Assembly: GCA_932521035.1 (NCBI GenBank)
Contig: OW051495.1
Span: forward strand, 10,292,001 to 10,356,000
DNA: 64,000 bases
DNA from: Oscheius dolichura
Lineage: Eukaryota; Nematoda; Chromadorea; Rhabditida; Rhabditidae
Reading direction: 5' to 3'
Shown: one piece after another, positions 35,101-46,907 of the stretch
Position numbering within the stretch: the first letter of the stretch is position 1
Layout of the letters: each line of letters opens with the position of its first letter
Notes under the pieces: model-generated
Databases searched by the model: none
Told to the model about the DNA's origin: nothing
Seen by the model: the letters and a program-made list of their open reading frames with translations, nothing else
Position numbers and translations under genes: made by a program

Positions 35101-38100
35101 TTAGCCCCCGAACCGAGAAGAGATTTGTCCGGGTTAATGACAGCTTGCGAAAGAAATTGGAGGAAATTGGAGATTTCTGACTTTTCCTCTTGTACTTACC
35201 GTCTTCCACGATGACTTCAACGAGAGTAGAAGAATTTAAAGGAGGATTCGCCCCATCTTGAGCCATTATTGATATCGCGTAGCTGGCCTTATTTTCGCGA
35301 TCCAGAGGAGCCGCCAGTGACACCTGTAAACTTCGGATTAGTCCCACTTGACCCCGGCTCCATATGGCAACTATTCGAAAGAACCAACCTGTCCCGTTTT
35401 ATTGTCTATTGTGAAGATGAGACTCTCCAGGCTGTAGGTGACATCAGCATTGGAGCCGCGGTCATGGTCCAACGCTTTCAGAAGGACTACGGGAAAGCCG
35501 AGAGGCGCATTCTCAGGAATTCGGACACTGAATGGGTGCTCGAGGAACACTGGAGGCGAGTTGACGTCATCCACCATCAGATTTACGATACAACGGCCTT
35601 GAAGTCCCCCCTAAAACTATATTTTGTCTATGAACAACAAACACAGTACCTGATCAGTGGCGGATATCTCCACTTTGATCATCTGATCCGAGCTGTGCAG
35701 CTTCCTCGCCAGGGTCAAAAGTGCCCCCTGATCTCCCAAATCCATCAGGGCCACCACATCCTTGTCGGCCTTTTCGACTTTATAGACAATCTTCTGCTTC
35801 TCGTCCTTATCTTCAGCCCGAAGAGTAATAACTTGGGCTCCTCTTTCCATATCCTCCGAGAGACTGACGTTGTATACTCCTTGTTCAAATTTGGGAGCGT
35901 TGTCGTTGATATCTTTGACGGTCACCACCATGGAAGTAGAGGATGTTAGGGGAGGCACTCCCTTGTCAGATGCTGTGATCTAAAGCCAAATAGGTTAAAT
36001 CTAATTCATGAAGAACTTACCGTAAGGTCATAGTGGCTCATTTTCTCTCGGTCGACAGTTTTTGCTGTTCTTATCACTCCGGTTTCTGGATCAATTAGAA
36101 AGTCTTCAGAGCCTTCCAGTGAGTATCTGAATAAAAAAATAAAAAAACTATGGAGACCCTACAGAATATGCCCATTTGGACCAGAATCTTCATCTATAGC
36201 GTAAACCTTTCCGACTTCCTCTCCTACGGGAACATTCTCCTCAAGGAAGATTTGTTTCTGTGAGGCTATGAATCGAGGTGCCTACAATTATTACCTATTA
36301 AAATCTATAAAAAAGCTCACATGGTCGTTAATATCCACAATATGCAGCGTCAGAGTGACAGTAGAAGTCAGAGCCGGCTGGGCTCCATCCTTTGCTCTTA
36401 CGAGAACAGTCAGGGGCGAGTTCTTGGCGTCAATCTTCTCTCTCAGGGTGACTTCTCCCGTAGAATAGTCTATGGTCAAAGGAACTGCTGAGGAGGCTAC
36501 AATACTGTAGTGAACTTGTCCTAAAATAGTCAATCTTTTTGAAGAAAGAGTGTGAGGAATACCATTGACACCGCTGTCCTTATCACTGGCTCTAACTGTG
36601 GCCACAACTGTGGGTACTGTAGAATTTTCCAGGATGCTGACATTGTACGTATCCCTTTCAAAGACCGGCGCATTGTCATTCACATCAATTATGCCGACCT
36701 CAACCAGGGCTGAGCTCATTTTTGGTGGGATGCCATGATCCGAGGCGAGGACATCCAGTCTAAAAGGAACATTTCATTTTGTAACCAGAAATTAATTATC
36801 GCTGAACCATGGCGGACTCACCTAATAAGCGAGAGAGTCTCTCTATCCAGCGAAGCAGCCGTCTGGATGACTCCGGACTTTGGATTGATGGTCAGATAGT
36901 GGGCTCCCTCTCCCTCTCCAAGAGAATATTCAACTCGACCATTATCTCCAGCGTCGAGATCCCTAGCAAAGACGGAGAGAACCGTCGTCCCGATCTGAAA
37001 ATCCTCTTCAAATCCGATAAAACTTCTGTCGCGGCTTCTTTTGACCCCCGTCGATCGCCTGTGTATAGGCATGAGATTAACCCCTCTTTACGACCTGGGG
37101 AATCCTCCACTAATCCCCTTCCAGCTCTCCCAACAGCCCCCAATCGATACCGTTTCCAGTCTCGGGCGAGCCAGGTGACGCTAATTACAAGCGCTCTCAA
37201 TTATGAGACCTAGGGGGGTCTAGGTCGGCTCCGAGTGTAGTAAAAGACACAAATTGATCGCCCTTCTCCAGGTGGTCCAATTTCAAAGAGACGGAGATTC
37301 CAAGACAGGTCCAGATTATAACGGAGACTATAGGGAGGGATTAGTCACTACTTTGACCGGCTGAGGATTCGATTTGCATAGACAAACCGGGTAGCCGTCC
37401 CTATATTCTCACACATTCTCTAATGGGCATCGTTGTCTTCGTTTATTTTATTGGGTGAGGAAGATGGAGAGAGATGCTGCTCTGGTAATGGACACCCATC
37501 AACTGACACTATATAGAGCAAAACAGGGAGCTCCTGCCGCCTTTTTGCGGTAAAAAAGGCTGTCGGCGTCACCTCTCTGTCCTTGGAAAACAGCTCCTCG
37601 GTTCGAACAGCCCGTTACAAATTAATAGAATGAGGCCAAGGAGTGAAAATATGGTGGTGTCTAACCTAATTGGAATTCCACCTCAATGTTTACTCCTACC
37701 ACTTTTTCTCCCAGTCTTAAATTTTCCCAGCTATAGTCTATCTGTTTTGCCCCGTATCGTAGAGTGAGTAGAGTTCCGCCCATTACGCATAATGTGGGTA
37801 GGGACCGCGTAGCGCAACTGATACTCTTTAGGTCTCTGTCTCTAATTGAATAAAAAGGAGACGACTTACGGGAGCGTCCTCTCGAATATCAGAAAAATAG
37901 GAATCTCTTTCGAAAATCGGGCTATTGTCTTGGACATCAAGGACATCCACCACGACTGTTGTACTGGTCGAGACCGTCGGGTCCACTCGCTCATAAGCCG
38001 TGACTTTCAACACATGCTTGTCCAACGTCTCTCTGTCCAGGCTCTTCGCTAGCCTGACATCTCCAGTTACCTAAAAATTTTATTAATTGAGAGAAAAGAA

Positions 38101-39030
38101 GGGAAATATTACCGTATCCAGGGAGAAGATGTTTTGGGACCGGGAATCTTGCGGCGCCACCATGGAGTAGTAGATGGGCTGGTCACTGGCATGGGTGGCT
38201 TTTACCGAGGCAACTAGAGTTCCTACTGGAGCATCTTCTGCCAGCTCTTTGATGTACCTGGAATAAAATGACGGATAATGATCATGAACCCAAATTTCTT
38301 GAACTTGTTGCCCTTATTTTGAGAAAAAGAGACCTTTCGTCCTCTTTTGTTTGTTGTGTTACTCCATTTTACTCACAAACCAAAGCACAAGAGCGCTTTA
38401 AAGAAGGTCAGAAGCCTTTGAAAAGTGCTCCCCTCCTCTCTGGACTGGGGGAAGCATAGGGGTTAAGCCGTTCAAAAGCTGGGAATGGGAAAGGAGCCAA
38501 TTAGTATGAGGCGACATGTTTTGAACCCCCTTTGAAATCTATCTTTAGTCACTGCTCCTTCCGCTCCCGCTCTTTCATCCCCGAAGAAAAAGTACTCACC
38601 GTTCATGTTGGAAATGAATACTAGCAGAATTGGGATTCCTCCTCCGTAGCCATCGTTTGAATCGGCGCTGTTTTGAAAAGACGGAATGCCCCAGTCGAAA
38701 AGAAGAAGAATCCTTGAGATCTCCTATCCGATAGGAATAGGGAATTACTTCATAGGCATAGTAGAAGCAGAGCCTCTTCTTGGCCAGGACAATCCCATCC
38801 TCGGCCACAGAAATATAGTCAGAGTGGACTTCATCCGGCCACGTGCAATTATCCCTCCGGGGCCAGTCAAAAATCGGCTGCCCCGGATGGAAACACGGCG
38901 GTTTGGCGGCCGGTAGCCATAGAATATCAACAGGATGAGGTAGGCATGGTGGACGGGAGGGAGAGAAGCTACTACGGCTAATACAGGGAAGTAGAAAATA
39001 TATGAGAAATAGTAATGGTCGACTGGTCAT
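26122..39030 (-). CDS. fmi-1: Flamingo/CELSR-type cadherin adhesion GPCR
   Basis: One very large gene of more than 30 exons. The signal peptide starts at 39030 (MTSRPLLFLIYFLLPCIS). About eight cadherin repeats lie between 38270 and 33480, with repeated DxNDNAPxF and LDRE motifs. EGF modules follow (32250-32560, 31790-31910), then laminin-G and EGF modules (about 30700-28870), laminin-type EGF (28560-28720, CECGLGASSLQCAPTGQC), a hormone-receptor motif (28290-28480, RASCKGVETGLATRIC), a GAIN/GPS region (27340-28270), seven membrane helices (about 26500-27370) and a 150-residue tail with a stop at 26122-26124. This order is diagnostic of Flamingo/CELSR, an axon-guidance and planar-polarity receptor known in C. 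elegans as FMI-1. Introns at 30.8-31.8, 34.8-35.2 and 37.1-37.85 kb are long for this window. The GPS cleavage triad is not conserved. Confidence 0.93.
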
Positions 39031-40858
39031 CGTGGACACATGCCCCCCGTCTATGGAAAATGGGGGCGGGGCTAGGTAGTGTGGCAGCTGGCAGAAGCTG
39101 CCTCTAATTGCGGCTCTCCGATGGCACCTTGTCGGCTTGTGATGAGGGGAGAAGAGAGGATGAAATGACAGCCGGATCAGTGTTAAAGAGTGCATGAACA
39201 CCGGTAATTATCACTTGCGAAAGGGGAACACAGATGAGTCCTTTCAAATGGGAAAGACTGGTCAAATTGAACAAATTCTACTTCTCGACGCTTTTCTTCC
39301 CACTATTTCCAGGGTTATCTGTTCAAAAGTGAGTTAAAAGTTGAACAAAGAAAGTCCGGATCCAAGTGTCAGTCATGTTTCCTTTCCCCCTTCAACCTCC
39401 CCTGTAGAAGAAGAATTCATAATTCCAATATTTAGCTCCATTTCAGCGGGAAATGCTATGCAACCGCAGATCCTTGTTAGCTTTCTCTTCGTCTGTCAAG
39501 GATATGGTAACGCAGTTTCAATAGCCATTGTTTTGATTATTAAAGGTCGCGCTGATGAGTACAAAAAAAGGTGTTTATGACCCCGAAGTACGAGTCATTG
39601 TAGCTGTACCAAGCGCCAACGGCTACTAGTCGGAAGCGTACAAGAAGGTCAATAGAAACCCATATCGAATAGCTCAACAAAGAAGTTTCTTCCTTGATTT
39701 CACAGTTTACAATCCAGTTAGGAGATTAGCAGCTGTTTCCTTGTTCTATTCAGAAATGTTGTTTTCTCCTCCTACCACAAGGAAGAGTTGTTCATCCCCT
39801 TCCCTGGTCAACAAAATGGTCAATTGTATCCACTGCCTATACTCTTTGATGACAGCTCATAACCATGTCGAAATGTCCAATATATCCCTGTTTTCAATAG
39901 AGAGCCATCTCCCTCCCTATTCAAAGTATAGAGATGACCACTGGCCACCACTATCAATGTTCCTACTCCTCTTCTCTTCTTGGTCTCCTCTCATGAATAA
40001 TGCTCAAAATGTTCAGTCATGTGTGTGCCGTCTTTCCGTTCATTGAAATTCCACTCCGGACATGCCGGCAATGTGATTAGTTCAAGTTTCACCGTCAAGT
40101 AGAAGCTGTCCATTGTGTACTACGAGAATCCGATTTGGGCCGTCGCCTTTCGAGTTTTGAGAGGAACTACCGCCTCTCCTCCCGTGCATATTTCATTCCG
40201 ACATCAGAGCCTGTCAACAGCGAGCGACCCCCGCGGGAGTCGCCAAATGCACTTCCACGCATCGTGTGTGTCATCCTAACGACCGCTTTTTCAAAAATCC
40301 ACAGGGAGAGAGGGAGGAAGGAACACATGGACGCCGGGGGGAGGATGGGGAGGGAAATAATTAACTAAAAAAACAGGAGAACTTGGGTTATTTTGAGATG
40401 ATCGTTTAGGAGGGGAAACTGAAATTCTACACTGTTTTTGGGGGCATCGTCTCCTGCCGAGGCTGGACAACTGCCAACGCAACTTTATTTAGGGGGCAAA
40501 AAGAGGGAAGTCTACTACAAAGCGACCACCTCCTCCTTTTCCTGCTGAACCCTAGGCAGCCCTTATTTCCCATTGCTTTATACTGGTCAGTATCTCCCTC
40601 GCCCATCCATCCATCCGCAACCCTCTTCCAGTATCAAATAGAAGCTGCCGAATATGAGCCGTTTCATCATTCATTGTTTAATTAAAGGCCCGTCGTGCGG
40701 AGAGCCAAAATTGCAAGCCATCTGAGTCAGGGGCCAGCGCATCCGGTTATTGGGATGTGTATTAATGAATGAGGTGGTTAAACTGAAGGGATAAACAACG
40801 ACAGACAAATGAGATATAATTTATCCAATAGAAAACAATAAAATTGAGCAAATAAGTC
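39031..40858. other. Intergenic, 1.8 kb, upstream of the flamingo gene
   Basis: This is the largest gap in the window. It should hold the flamingo promoter and enhancers and the 3' UTR of the GT31 gene. Open frames (for example 39741-40046 plus) lack family similarity or supporting splice structure. A short CCATCCATCCATC repeat lies near 40602. I see no clear gene. Confidence 0.5.
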
Positions 40859-42366
40859 CTATTGCTTGCTATCTTTCTTCTTTTTCTCTTTTAAATCTGA
40901 TAATTTCTTACTAAAAATTACGGTTGCTTTCTCTTTCCCGGTTCCCGTTGTCTTCTTCTTGTTCTTTTTATTCTTCTCCCGTTCTTTTTCGTCTATCTCG
41001 GCTTGGGTCGAATTGCAGTCTTGAACTTTCCAATCCAAGAATTTTTGGTATCTTTCAGTCATCTTGTCGCCAACTCCGCCGTGGGCAAACATCCTCCTCT
41101 GGGCATGGGTCGGGCAGTAGGATAAGTCAGGCTGAAATTGGAAAAGCGTATGGTTCGACTGAGGAATGGAGCCATACATTAGGCAACTTGTATTCGTGGA
41201 GCCAGAGAGGGTTACTGAGGTTTGCGGCGTGTCGTAGGACCCCGGTAAAGAAGAGATCCTCTATTTCGATGACCTAAAAGGATCAGGATAATTTCACGTG
41301 CTGTTAGTTCGTTAAATAAGCCACTTTTAGTTACCGTAACATGGTACAAAAGATGTTTTCATAAGAAAAGGTACTTACCCTGACTTCTCTTGTGTAGTTC
41401 ATTAGTCTCTTCAGGCTTGCAGGTGACACAATATAGAAGTTGCCATTGACATACCACGGGTACCATGTGTCGTTGAAGACAGGCTCTGGAACATACCTAA
41501 ACCCTCTTGGAAGAGCTACAGTAACCGGCCTCACCACTGATTTTTAATATCTCTCACGGGAGGCGCTCCAAAGAATACATAACCGTAGATATAATGCTCA
41601 ATGGTGACGTTCTGGAGATAGGCCATCATCTAGACAAGGAGAAATGATAGGGAATAAGAAGAGGACTTACTGGGGAAATGTCCAAAACACAGTCTCGATC
41701 AATCTTGACCAGAATAGAATTTGGATATTCTTTGGAAATGTATTGATAAGCCATTAGAAGCTTGTAGACGAGGCCGCGGTAGGAGTCCAGGACTCGGACC
41801 ATTAGAATATCCTGGTGACGGTTGTTTTCCTCCACGAGGCAGCCAAGATCCTCCTGGTTGTCAGCGACAAGGAAAATTAGTCTGGCTGAGCCATCCTGAA
41901 ACCCTTGGCCTCAAAGAAAACAAGAAGTGAAAGGCTCACCTTCAAGTGAGGATTACTCTTGCTGCCCCAAGACTGTCTAATCTCTTCTCTGACTTTCTCT
42001 TCTGTATTTTTCGACAATACCATGATTATAGCTTTTGTAGAGCTGCTAATTTTTGGAGCCATTATGACAAAACTGAAACGAGTCATCTAGCAAAATAAGT
42101 GATGCAGGACTCACTCTTTGGGATCTTTGGAAATGATATACTCGTAATACAGTTGATTCGGATAGTGGACACCTTCATGCCATTTTGACTTTTCATGTTT
42201 CCTCCTGACGCATTGGAGATTGCTCAGGGAGAAACTCGGCCGTATCCCGATATCAAAGGTGAAAAATAACAGGCAATATATACAGATAAAGCATACTGTA
42301 ATTTGTGTTAGAATAGAAGAGAATAGTACCTATCAATTGGGGAAGGATACGGTTAATCGATAGCAT
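40859..42366 (-). CDS. GT31 beta-1,3-galactosyltransferase-like protein
   Basis: ATG 42366 opens MLSINRILPQLIVCFICIYC, a type II anchor formed across a short intron. Family motifs follow in order: FVIMAPKISSSTKAIIMVLS, REEIRQSWGSKS ('R-x-x-I-R-x-S-W'), HQDILMVRVLDSYRGLVYKLL ('D-x-Y-x-N-L-x-x-K'), ILVKIDRDCVLDI (the DxD position, here D-R-D), WYVPEPVFNDTWYPWYVNG and NFYIVS ('YP-x-Y-x-x-G-x-x-Y-x-x-S'), then IEIEDLFFTGVL ('E-D-V-x-x-G'). This supports a metal-dependent Golgi galactosyl/GlcNAc transferase. A Lys-rich tail of about 45 residues (KEREKNKKNKKKTTGTGKEK) after the catalytic domain is unusual. The acceptor cannot be predicted. Confidence 0.85.
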
Positions 42367-43272
42367 AGGCCAGCCAGCTGCCACGGTGTTAATAGGCACA
42401 AGTCTTCCTGGAAGTTTTTCCGGCCAGCTAATTAAATAATGGGTGAATCAATCCGGGTGGGATATCTAAAATATGGAGACAATTTAGAGATCCGCGGGCC
42501 TTCAAGGAAGACAGCAATGTGTCTGCCCTGGTGGAAGACGCCTGGCGAGACGGGGCTGCAGTGTTGCAACGGAAGACTACTCATAGTCAGAACAAATGGA
42601 CGACGGGGAAGAAAAGGATACAAACGGAAGGCACCATTTGCAGAAGAACGAAACAAGGCGGCTGCTGACACTCCAGAATAACAAAATAACGGTTTTCAGT
42701 GGGAAAAGCTGTCTTGAAATGACACGAAATGCCGTGTGCCAAAAATGACAGCTAGTTCAACAATAATGGCTCGGCGTGGAAGGCAGTCTGACTCCTTTTA
42801 CCGCTTGATCAATTGTGGTTATCCATATAGTGCAGATGGCTAATCTCCTTCTGTTCGTTTAATTGTCAGTAGATATTATTTATCCAAGGTTTAGTGGCTC
42901 CAGAAGTTATAGTGAAAAGGTGAACATTGAACCTGAAAGCAGAACAATTCGACCCTTGATGTTTGGGTGGGTTGTATGCCCATAGTTACCCGAAAATAAA
43001 GCGAAATAGGAGAAAATGAAACATAAAGACACAAGGTAAGATGTGCTTATCTTTTTATACACAAGTCCAAATGTACGGACAGACATGGATACCGCGAACC
43101 AGGACCATTAAAATACGAGTCTAACTAGACAGAGGCAGAGAAAGCATTCCCTTTCCATATCAGATGGCGGAAACAGTCACCCTCTTTATTTTTGCCATTG
43201 CCGCCAAAGCTGGTACTTTTAATTCGTCAACTAATAGACTAGTTTAGTTTTCTTTTCTATTCTATACACAAA
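42367..43272. other. Intergenic, no convincing gene
   Basis: Holds the GT31 promoter and the 3' region of the chemoreceptor gene. A plus-strand ATG frame at 42439-42681 (80 codons, basic) shows no family, signal or splice logic and is probably chance. Confidence 0.4.
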
Positions 43273-45288
43273 CTAAGCAATTGGATTAACAACGGAAGGG
43301 CGGAAGCTGGTTATTCTTGAGACCCGGCTGACTTCAGCGTTTTCCTTCTGGAACATTTTCTTTAGAGCGACTCTGAAAATGTAACGCTGTTCTAGTAGGA
43401 AGCACTGTCGACTGCTTACCTATATGGTTTGTGAACCAAAAGGATAGCCAGAGTGCAACAAACAGATTTCAAAGAGTAGAGCAACCCGTTGGTAATGAGA
43501 TAAATATCTGCCGCTAGGTTTCCTTGTTCGCTTGAGAATTTGGCAAATAAACCAATGGCTATAACAAACGCTGAGAACACGCTAGATACCTCCATTAGAC
43601 ACATCTATAAAAATGAATTTCCGTTTATGTCAAAGATACCTGAATAATTAGAGTGTTGACGGCTTCTTTGTGCAAAGCAGCTGTCCGATTGCTGCTCGCT
43701 TTACTTTTTAATATTCTACTTGAGTCATAGACAAAGAATACAAATAAGATGATGACGCCCGTCGCTCCAGCTGTTAAACAAAGTCCCCATAAGTTGGCGT
43801 ATTTTCCATAAGCGGACACAGCTGACGGGAAGACATGCTCAGGATCTAGCTGAAGCACTATTCCTACAGAAGGATTGGAACACAGCTCGCCGGCCTGACC
43901 AAAAGCGCGCCACGACGTGATTTACATAACTGGCGCGCTACAGTAATTAAAATTATTTCCCATAGTAAACTGTCTCATCTGGGTGCATCTAGTTCTCCTT
44001 AGTGGTACATCCGATTTGATTTCTGTTTTCTGCAATCGATTCAGCACATAAGATTGTCTTTTAATAGAGCTTGCCATCTAGATCTGATAAGTGTATGTAA
44101 CAAAAATATCGAAAATGCCACTAAATTTGATGCCATTTATGCTTTTTTCATTGTTGGAAGTTCAAACATTCTATTAAAAGACAATTTGATGTGCTCTAAC
44201 GATTGCAAAAAACAGAAATGAAATCGGATGTACAACTAAAGAGAACTAGATGCACCCAGAATAGATGCAAAATTCCTTAACAAAATTTGAAATTTTCCTT
44301 TCGCGGGTGGTATTCTTTTTTCTTTAAAAATATTTTACTCAACATTGCTGACATTGGATTCGTCTAACTTTCATGGCAAACAACTAGTCACATCGTGAGC
44401 AACATTTTGATACCAAGAATGACCAGTAACGCTTCGGAAAACTCTTTTTTAATGGTAAAAGGGGATTTCCTGAACAAAATTCATGAATGAAAAATTTCTC
44501 TCTATTTCTTTGGTATTCTGTGTTTTTATCCTTTGCTCTATAGTAATTCGTGGTCGATAAAACCAGAGAAACCATCCAAAACGCATGAAAATGCAGAACA
44601 TTGATTTTGGCATTGGAGCGCTCCGACCTTTAAATTGGCGGTCGCGGCGAGCTGTGGGAAGAGCCGACCTTTAAGATCGCAGCTCTCGTCTCGGCATCGC
44701 TTGTGTGGGCAAAGTAGACGAGGAATGTGCCAATGGTCGGTTGCGTTATATAGCCATAGATAAACACAATTCGAGCTCCATTTTTAACAATAAAACGATG
44801 AAACCAATTGTCAGCGAAGACACACAGCTGCCTGTGACGGTAACTGATGGCTATCAGCATACTGGCAGCTATCAGGGTATGAAGATAGACTTCGATAGCC
44901 TGGAAGGGATTTATTGGGAAAAGTAATCTTATGAAGATCGCTACAATAATCCCCATTAGAAGTAAGGGGCACTTACCATGAGTATGCTCACTGGTGGGCG
45001 AAAGACTCTACTCAATAATCCTATACAGTAAGTATGGACAATTGGATAGGATTCCGGGATAGGCGCCATCAACAGCGCATAGTAGATGGTTTCCAGGTAT
45101 GAACAGACCTATACCATGCCATTCAAAAAGAGGTCAAAACAAACCTGAGCATTGACTAACATCCATCGGTACGTTTTCATCGCTTTCGGCGTCTCTCGGA
45201 ATAGAATACAGAGGGTAAAAATAAGGAGCGGAGTAGAGACAGTGGAGACGATAATAAAGCCCCCGAGAAGCGTATCATATTTGGACAT
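43273..45288 (-). CDS. Seven-pass chemoreceptor, Sri/Srh-like
   Basis: ATG 45288 opens MSKYDTLLGGFIIVSTVSTP, then LFRETPKAMKTYRWMLVNAQ, the 'T-P-K-x-M-K-x-Y-x-W-x-L' signature after TM1 of Str-superfamily (Sri/Srh) receptors. SYLETIYYALLMAPIPESYP, IGLLSRVFRPPVSIL, EVYLHTLIAASMLIAISYRH and VLQLDPEHVFP follow, and the C-terminal LAILLVHKPYRVALKKMF ends at a stop at 43273-43275. Frame is kept across TM3 by using the TTCCAG acceptor before GCTATCGAAG. A 774-nt intron (43895-44668) splits AILK from AGELCSN and carries a MITE. Likely an odorant receptor of ciliated sensory neurons. Confidence 0.8.
43904..43939. repeat. Small perfect inverted repeat AGCGCGCCA...TGGCGCGCT
   Basis: A 9-bp palindromic pair (43904-43912 and 43931-43939) just inside the 3' end of the long chemoreceptor intron. 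It could be an end fragment of another dispersed element. Confidence 0.7.
43978..44268. mobile_element. MITE with about 90-bp terminal inverted repeats
   Basis: The left end (TCTGGGTGCATCTAGTTCTC...) and the reverse complement of the right end (TCTGGGTGCATCTAGTTCTC...) match over about 90 bases with around a dozen mismatches, ending in GTCTTTTAATAG. The centre of about 105 bases has no open frame. The structure suits a non-autonomous DNA transposon. I could not identify a clear target-site duplication. It lies within the large intron of the chemoreceptor gene. Confidence 0.8.
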
Positions 45289-45942
45289 GAAAGAGAAGGA
45301 CGAGGGACGGCAAAAGAGCGAAAGCGCGGCACACCACTTCACCTGTTTCAAATGGATATCTACAAGACCAGAGCTCAGATCTCCGAATAATAACAACACA
45401 AACTCTATGGGGCTAAATGGAACACAAATGAGACAATCTCGGTGAGGAAGGAGCAGATAATTGAGTACAGTTACTTACAGTAACCCGACAGGGAGCAAAC
45501 TGAGGCGATTCTGTTGAAATACAGCCGTGAAGTACAGTGACACAAGTAGTCAGGAGAAGTGATAACGCCCGCCACATTAATTGAGAGTGGAAGAAGGGTA
45601 TAAACGACAGGCTGCGGTCATCGAAGGAAGTTCCTGTCCGCCCCGGGAAGTTATCCAGTGCCGCTGCACCTTTGCACTTGGAAAACCGGCTTGCCCGATT
45701 TCTAAATGCCTAGATCTAAACCCCCCTTATCGACGTTCCCTCAGCCTTAAAGGTCTCTAAAAGTCAAACAAGATACAGTAGGCTCAAAAAGTATCAAAAA
45801 GAACGATTGGAGCCGGCGTGATATCATCTACAGGCGTATCTGCTTGAATCTATTAAGCAGCCGAGATCGAGGATCCTAAAATATTTATTACTTTATTAGA
45901 AGTCAAAGCAAACATTATTTACGTAAGAAAAGAAAACGGTAA
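45289..45942. other. Intergenic holding an orphan lectin first exon
   Basis: Sequence between the chemoreceptor start and the end of the C-type lectin gene. It contains the duplicated lectin leader exon described separately and a block at about 45410-45445 that recurs near 47278-47310 (GGAACACAAATGAGACAATC). Nothing else is assigned. Confidence 0.5.
45479..45577 (-). pseudogene. Orphan first exon of a C-type lectin gene
   Basis: ATG 45577 opens MWRALSLLLTTCVTVLHGCI, nearly the same signal peptide as the intact lectin (MWRALSLLSTACFALLHGCI), and ends at a good gtaagt donor. The upstream bases (45580-45660) also match the lectin promoter. No lectin domain follows: the next gene downstream is the chemoreceptor. 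It looks like the remnant of a tandem duplication. Confidence 0.65.
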
Positions 45943-46907
45943 TCATCCAACAGGGGTGACCGGAACCTCACAAGCGTATCTACTTATCGAAGTACATACT
46001 AGGTCGTGCCAATAACCAGTACTGATACCAATAGGACCGAATAAACTAGTATCAGTCAAAAGCTGAAATAACAACAATACTACTAAAATGCTAGACTATC
46101 GAAGATAAAAATTGAGAAAGCAAAACTTGTAACCCACCAGTACACAACTGTTCGAACCGGCATCGGGCTGTGCAAAAAGCCCCGTCCAGAAAGGTGCATA
46201 ATCTACCTGGAATGTGGAAGAAAGGTTCTTTGGAATAAAAACCATACCGGACTGGCGTCAATATTCATATAATTAGCCATGTTATAAGCAGCTCCAGAAC
46301 CGCAAAGAGTCGCACACCTCATTCCAAGCCAGACCGTTTGCGAGAAAACATCGGCATTAGGTGGAGCATCAGGCTCAGCGAGACCTATAAAATAGGGAGA
46401 ATGTAGGATTCTCGGAAAAGTCCTACCCAAAATGTAGTTGTTCAGGTCATCGTCATGGATTACCACCAAATCGCCGCCATCAGCCATACAGGCTATCCGA
46501 GCATTGGCCCAGGTGAGTTTGTCTGCGAGGGGGCTGACGTAGTAGCAGGCAGTTATCATCGTGTTGGGATTTGTGAAGAGGGTATAACCCATAGGGCATG
46601 TGACTGTAAAAGAAATTGAATTCGGGTACTGTAGGAGCAATTGTGTAATGCTTTACATGAAGTGGTAGTAGTCGTGGTGGTAGTTGTCGTAGTTGTGGTC
46701 GTTGTGGTTGGAGTGGTAGTTGTTGTTGTTGGAATGGTGGAAGTGGTTGTTGTCGTGAAAACGCCGGGAATATCCGGCCTGTCGTCTGCTGAACTTACCA
46801 GTTTGTACAGTAAAGATGTGGAGGGGAAACTCACGCGATTCTGTTGGAATACAGCCATGAAGCAAGGCGAAGCAGGCAGTCGAGAGGAGTGATAGCGCCC
46901 GCCACAT
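45943..46907 (-). CDS. Secreted C-type lectin with poly-threonine linker
   Basis: ATG 46907 gives a signal peptide (MWRALSLLSTACFALLHGCI). A linker of more than 25 Thr encoded by ACN repeats follows, then a C-type lectin fold: CPMGYTLF, CYYVSP, LTWANARIACMADGGDLVVI (the 'W-x-x-A-x-x-x-C-x-x-x-G-x-x-L' core), FSQTVWLGM, and a C-terminal WHDLVCTSISRYACEVP ('W-x-D-x-x-C...Y-x-C-E'). About six exons with introns of 40-65 nt; stop 45943-45945. EPN/QPD and WND sugar-binding triads are not evident, so calcium-dependent sugar binding is doubtful. The Thr-rich linker is a likely O-glycosylation site. Many nematode clec genes respond to infection; no such evidence is visible here. Confidence 0.83.
46668..46758. 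repeat. ACN-type microsatellite coding for poly-Thr
   Basis: An imperfect trinucleotide run (GTN on the plus strand, ACN on the coding strand), with mixed third bases, encodes the lectin linker. Mixed codons suggest selection for Thr rather than recent slippage. Confidence 0.85.

Noticed and set aside
37595..37620. GGTTCGAAC string resembling a tRNA B box.
   Set aside because: No complementary stems around it, and it lies in a flamingo intron.
42439..42681. 80-codon basic plus-strand frame starting at ATG.
   Set aside because: No signal, domain, splice context or neighbour logic; chance open frames of this size are common in this window.
44880..45010. Frame mismatch between TM-region exons of the Sri/Srh-like receptor, suggesting a pseudogene.
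   Set aside because: Using the TTCCAG acceptor before GCTATCGAAG (phase 0) restores the frame, so no lesion is needed.
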